DNA from: an uncultured Pseudomonadota bacterium
GTDB taxonomy: Bacteria > Desulfobacterota > BSN033 > UBA1163
Assembly: GCA_937124575.1 (NCBI GenBank)
Contig: CAKZKY010000527.1
Location: forward strand, 1-40,070
Reading direction: 5' to 3'
DNA: 40,070 nucleotides
Shown here: one piece after another, positions 37,775 to 40,070 of the stretch
Layout: every line of letters starts with the position of its first letter
Numbering within the stretch: position 1 is the stretch's first letter
The notes under the pieces: model-generated
What the model saw: the letters and a program-made list of their open reading frames with translations, nothing else
What the model was told of the DNA's origin: nothing
The model's database searches: none
Translations under genes and position numbers: made by a program

Positions 37775-38896
37775 ATGATTCCACGCCGAAAGACCCGCCA
37801 GATATCAATCGGCTCTGTTAAGATCGGAGGGGATGCCCCCATCTCGATCCAGTCCATGACCAAGACCGATACCCGAGATGTTAGGAAGACAGTCAACCAG
37901 ATCCGCCGCCTTGAGGAAGCAGGATGCCAAATCATCCGGGTGGCCGTTCTGGATGAGGAAGCAGCCCAGGCCATTGCCCAGATTAAGAAGAAGGTCAATA
38001 TTCCCCTGATTGCGGATATCCATTTCAACTACAAGTTGGCTCTGAAGGCAATGGGATATGGGGCGGATGGGCTTCGGATCAATCCAGGGAACATCGGTGG
38101 GAGAGAAGGGTTAAAGATGATCGTCAATGAGGCAAAACATCGTTCTATTCCAATTCGTATCGGAGTGAATGCCGGTTCTCTTGAGAAAAACTTACTGAAA
38201 CGTTTCAACGGACCAACCCCGGAAGCGATGGTATGGAGTGCACTTCAGACGATTCAATATCTGGAGGACCTCCATTTTCATCTCATCAAGGTCTCTTTAA
38301 AGGCATCCGATGTCTTGAGGACAGTGGAAGCCTATCGTCTCTTTTCAAAGAGATCGGATTATCCCCTCCATGTCGGGATCACAGAGGCAGGAAAGGGTTC
38401 AGGGGCAGTGGTCAAATCAGCCATTGGCATTGGGCTTCTTCTGAGCGAAGGGATCGGTGATACGATTCGAGTCTCATTGACCGGAGATCCAGTCGAGGAA
38501 GTCCATGTGGGTTACGAAATATTGAGGGCTTTGAAGATTCGGGAGAGGGGAATTGAGATCATCTCCTGTCCGACCTGTGGCCGGTGTGAAGTCGATCTGC
38601 TCCGACTGATAGAGAGGGTCGAGAGAGGGGTTAAAGAGATCACTGTTCCAATGACCGTTGCGATCATGGGGTGCGTGGTCAATGGTCCGGGTGAGGCCAG
38701 AGAGGCCGACATTGGAATTGCCGGAGGGAAAGGGGTTGGGCTCCTTTTCAAAAAGGGAAAGGTCATCAGAACGGTGAAGGATGCCGAATCTGTATCGGTC
38801 CTTTTGAGAGAGATACGTGAAATGGCAGAAGAACGACGAGCGGCGATGAGGGACGATGGACGACAGACGATAAAAGACATGCAGTTGATCGTCTAA
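37775..38896 (+). CDS. ispG: IspG, 4-hydroxy-3-methylbut-2-enyl diphosphate synthase
   Basis: The 4Fe-4S enzyme of the non-mevalonate isoprenoid pathway. The 373-aa protein has the N-terminal TIM barrel (SIQSMTKTDTRDV, IADIHFNY, GLRINPGNIG) and the C-terminal cluster domain with C265, C268 and C300 plus E307 (SCPTCGRC and GCVVNGPGE), matching the ligands of the E. coli enzyme. The last about 20 residues are Arg/Asp-rich and coincide with a GACGA-type DNA repeat, so the tail may be repeat-derived. No Shine-Dalgarno precedes ATG 37775. Confidence 0.96.
   Translation: MIPRRKTRQISIGSVKIGGDAPISIQSMTKTDTRDVRKTVNQIRRLEEAGCQIIRVAVLDEEAAQAIAQIKKKVNIPLIADIHFNYKLALKAMGYGADGLRINPGNIGGREGLKMIVNEAKHRSIPIRIGVNAGSLEKNLLKRFNGPTPEAMVWSALQTIQYLEDLHFHLIKVSLKASDVLRTVEAYRLFSKRSDYPLHVGITEAGKGSGAVVKSAIGIGLLLSEGIGDTIRVSLTGDPVEEVHVGYEILRALKIRERGIEIISCPTCGRCEVDLLRLIERVERGVKEITVPMTVAIMGCVVNGPGEAREADIGIAGGKGVGLLFKKGKVIRTVKDAESVSVLLREIREMAEERRAAMRDDGRQTIKDMQLIV
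38845..38870 (+). repeat. GACGA-type repeat within the 3' end of ispG
   Basis: GATGAGGGACGA-TGGACGACAGACGA shares GAGGGACGA and GACGACAGACGA with the intergenic run at 20184-20202. It encodes about residues 357-366 of IspG. Confidence 0.5.
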
Positions 38897-38899
38897 CGT

Positions 38900-39490
38900 T
38901 TATTGTTCATGGTTGACCTTGAGTTTCTTCCATACATGATAGATTCGGTGCAGGACTGTGAAGTGGGTGAGAATGGCGAGGATCCAAAGGATGGGTTCCA
39001 TCCAGTTGAAAAGGGCACCCATCGAGAGGAGAATGATCCTTTCCGCCCTCTCCATCAGGCCGATATGGCAGGAGACCTGAAGGGCCTCTGCTTTGGCCCG
39101 GACATAGGGGATGAGAGCGGTTCCGATGGCGACCACTGAAGTGAGAATGACCAGAGAGGACTCTCCTTTTGCGTGATAAGAGATGGCTATGGCCATCAGT
39201 AGGAGCAGATCCGAATATCTGTCCATCACCGAATCAAAAAAACTTCCGAAAGTTGTCACCTTTCCCAAACTCCTGGCAACCACACCATCCAGAAGATCGA
39301 AAATGCCCGAAAGGATAATGGCGAAGCCCGCTAAAAGCCAGCCTCCTTTAAGAATCAGCCATGAAGCAGCAAGGGTTGCGAAGAATCCGAGTAGGGTGAG
39401 GAGGTTGGGATTGCCCCATTCTCCAAAGATTTTTTTTAATGGAGGGTAGAGGTAAGAATCGAGCCGATGTCCGAGTTTGTCGCTGAGCAT
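38900..39490 (-). CDS. CDP-alcohol phosphatidyltransferase, phosphatidylinositol-phosphate-synthase-like
   Basis: This 196-aa membrane enzyme carries the full CDP-alcohol motif: D65, D68-G69, A72-R73, G82, D86 and D90. It has about six membrane helices. The later segment YVRAKAEALQVSCHIGLMERAERIILL resembles the K/R-A-E-A ... G-x-x-E-R-x-x-R region of archaeal and actinobacterial inositol-phosphate-using enzymes more than PgsA. It could make phosphatidylinositol phosphate or another phospholipid headgroup. The gene converges on ispG with only three bases between. No ribosome-binding site precedes the ATG. Confidence 0.88.
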   Translation of the reverse strand: MLSDKLGHRLDSYLYPPLKKIFGEWGNPNLLTLLGFFATLAASWLILKGGWLLAGFAIILSGIFDLLDGVVARSLGKVTTFGSFFDSVMDRYSDLLLLMAIAISYHAKGESSLVILTSVVAIGTALIPYVRAKAEALQVSCHIGLMERAERIILLSMGALFNWMEPILWILAILTHFTVLHRIYHVWKKLKVNHEQ

Positions 39491-39502
39491 ATCGTGACAT
39501 TG

Positions 39503-39530
39503 AGATTAACATTTTTTATTGAAAAGTCAA
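39503..39530 (-). promoter_or_regulatory. Promoter of the CDP-alcohol phosphotransferase gene
   Basis: On the minus strand TTGACT (39530-39525), a 16-base spacer, and TAATCT (39508-39503) would start transcription about five bases before the ATG at 39490, so the mRNA would have almost no leader. Confidence 0.55.
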
Positions 39531-39547
39531 TCGAACCATATTATACT
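39519..39547 (+). promoter_or_regulatory. Promoter of purC
   Basis: TTGAAA (39519-39524), a 17-base spacer and TATACT (39542-39547) lie 49 bases before ATG 39597. Its -35 box directly abuts that of the divergent promoter. Confidence 0.65.
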
Positions 39548-39596
39548 ATTCGCCCAAAGAATCAAAAAAAGAGAGATGAAGGAGGAAGGAAAGAGC

Positions 39597-40070
39597 ATGT
39601 CAACACAGGTCATTTCCCAAACGGAATTGAAGACGCTCACCCTGAAGGGCAGGGGAAAGGTAAGAGATATCTATGATCTCGGAGAGAGACTTCTCATCGT
39701 AGCCACAGATCGGATCTCGGCCTTCGATGTGGTCATGCCCAATCCTATTCCGGATAAGGGGAGGGTATTGACCCAGCTCTCCATATTCTGGTTCGACCTC
39801 ACGAAAGAGATCGTTCCCAATCATCTTGTATCCACCCAAGTCAAGGATTTTCCAAAGGAATGCCATCCTTACGAAGAGATGCTGAAAGACCGTTCGATGT
39901 TGGTCGTCAAGACAGAAGTCCTCCCAGTGGAGTGTATCGTAAGGGGATACCTTTCCGGGTCCGGTTGGGAGGACTATAAGAAGACAGGAGCTGTTTGTGG
40001 TATTGCGCTTCCCAAGGGATTGGTCGAATCCTCAAAATTGGAAGACCCAATTTTCACTCCTTCCACCAAA
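39597..40070 (+). CDS. purC: SAICAR synthetase, N-terminal part (cut by window edge)
   Basis: PurC joins aspartate to CAIR in purine synthesis. The visible 158 codons include [22 protein letters not shown] (residues 18-39, nucleotide-binding), [22 protein letters not shown], and the signature [22 protein letters not shown] lies upstream of ATG 39597. The gene runs off the right edge with no stop. Confidence 0.95.
   Translation, partial: MSTQVISQTELKTLTLKGRGKVRDIYDLGERLLIVATDRISAFDVVMPNPIPDKGRVLTQLSIFWFDLTKEIVPNHLVSTQVKDFPKECHPYEEMLKDRSMLVVKTEVLPVECIVRGYLSGSGWEDYKKTGAVCGIALPKGLVESSKLEDPIFTPSTK

Overview
The window is a gene-dense piece of chromosome from a Gram-negative bacterium. It carries outer-membrane systems (Mla lipid transport, LptA/B/C, a KDO-pathway isomerase, an RND pump), a sigma-54 gene and a nitrogen-type PTS cluster. 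The combination of an archaeal-type phosphoglycerate-mutase-like gene beside hom/thrC, a short archaeal/thermophile-type S-adenosylhomocysteinase, a free-standing GMP-synthase-like ATPase and an lpt-rpoN-ptsN-hprK-rapZ-HPr-EI block fits an anaerobic member of the former Deltaproteobacteria (Desulfobacterota). That placement is inference from gene content and style; there is no rRNA or other marker here. No rRNA, tRNA, CRISPR array, transposase, integrase or prophage gene was seen.

Layout. 1-1000: the cut-off end of a predicted nucleotidyltransferase, an overlapping tiny basic ORF and an orphan gene. 1158-5309: a flavodoxin-fold Fe-S protein, a 65-aa His-rich helical protein, a methyltransferase coupled to a GMP-synthase-like ATPase, then signal peptidase I with a membrane-anchored partner, and a PilZ protein. 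5453-9271: a minus-strand mlaE-F-D-C-A operon for phospholipid transport. 9463-11781: a zinc-ribbon protein and recG. 11968-18304: a threonine/alanine block (aminotransferase, hom, thrC, a histone-deacetylase-like hydrolase, and an apgM-like gene that is the likely homoserine kinase). 18506-21202: pyrG and kdsD. 21281-30621: lptC-lptA-lptB-rpoN-hpf-ptsN-hprK-rapZ-EIIA(Man)-HPr-EI. 30689-33341: metK and ahcY, with an RND pump (adaptor and transporter) overlapping ahcY, up to 37732. 37775-40070: ispG, a convergent CDP-alcohol phosphotransferase and the start of purC.

How the genes work together. KdsD, LptCAB and the Mla proteins build and maintain an asymmetric LPS-containing outer membrane. 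RpoN, EIIA-Ntr, HprK, HPr, EI, EIIA-Man and RapZ form a PTS with no sugar permease in sight, so it is probably regulatory. Hom, the ApgM-like protein and ThrC would make a complete homoserine-to-threonine route. MetK and AhcY are the SAM-making and SAH-clearing steps of the methyl cycle.

Most striking is the intergenic DNA. Several families of short inverted-repeat elements occupy the gaps. The best is a palindromic 104-161 bp element with three clear copies and one degenerate copy. Some repeats reach into genes, supplying part of the hpf ribosome-binding site, the last codons of the RND transporter, and the C-terminal tail of IspG. Other notable signals are a full-consensus sigma-54 promoter before the apgM-like gene, a methyltransferase whose only well-placed start codon is ATC, and an mla promoter positioned for leaderless transcription.
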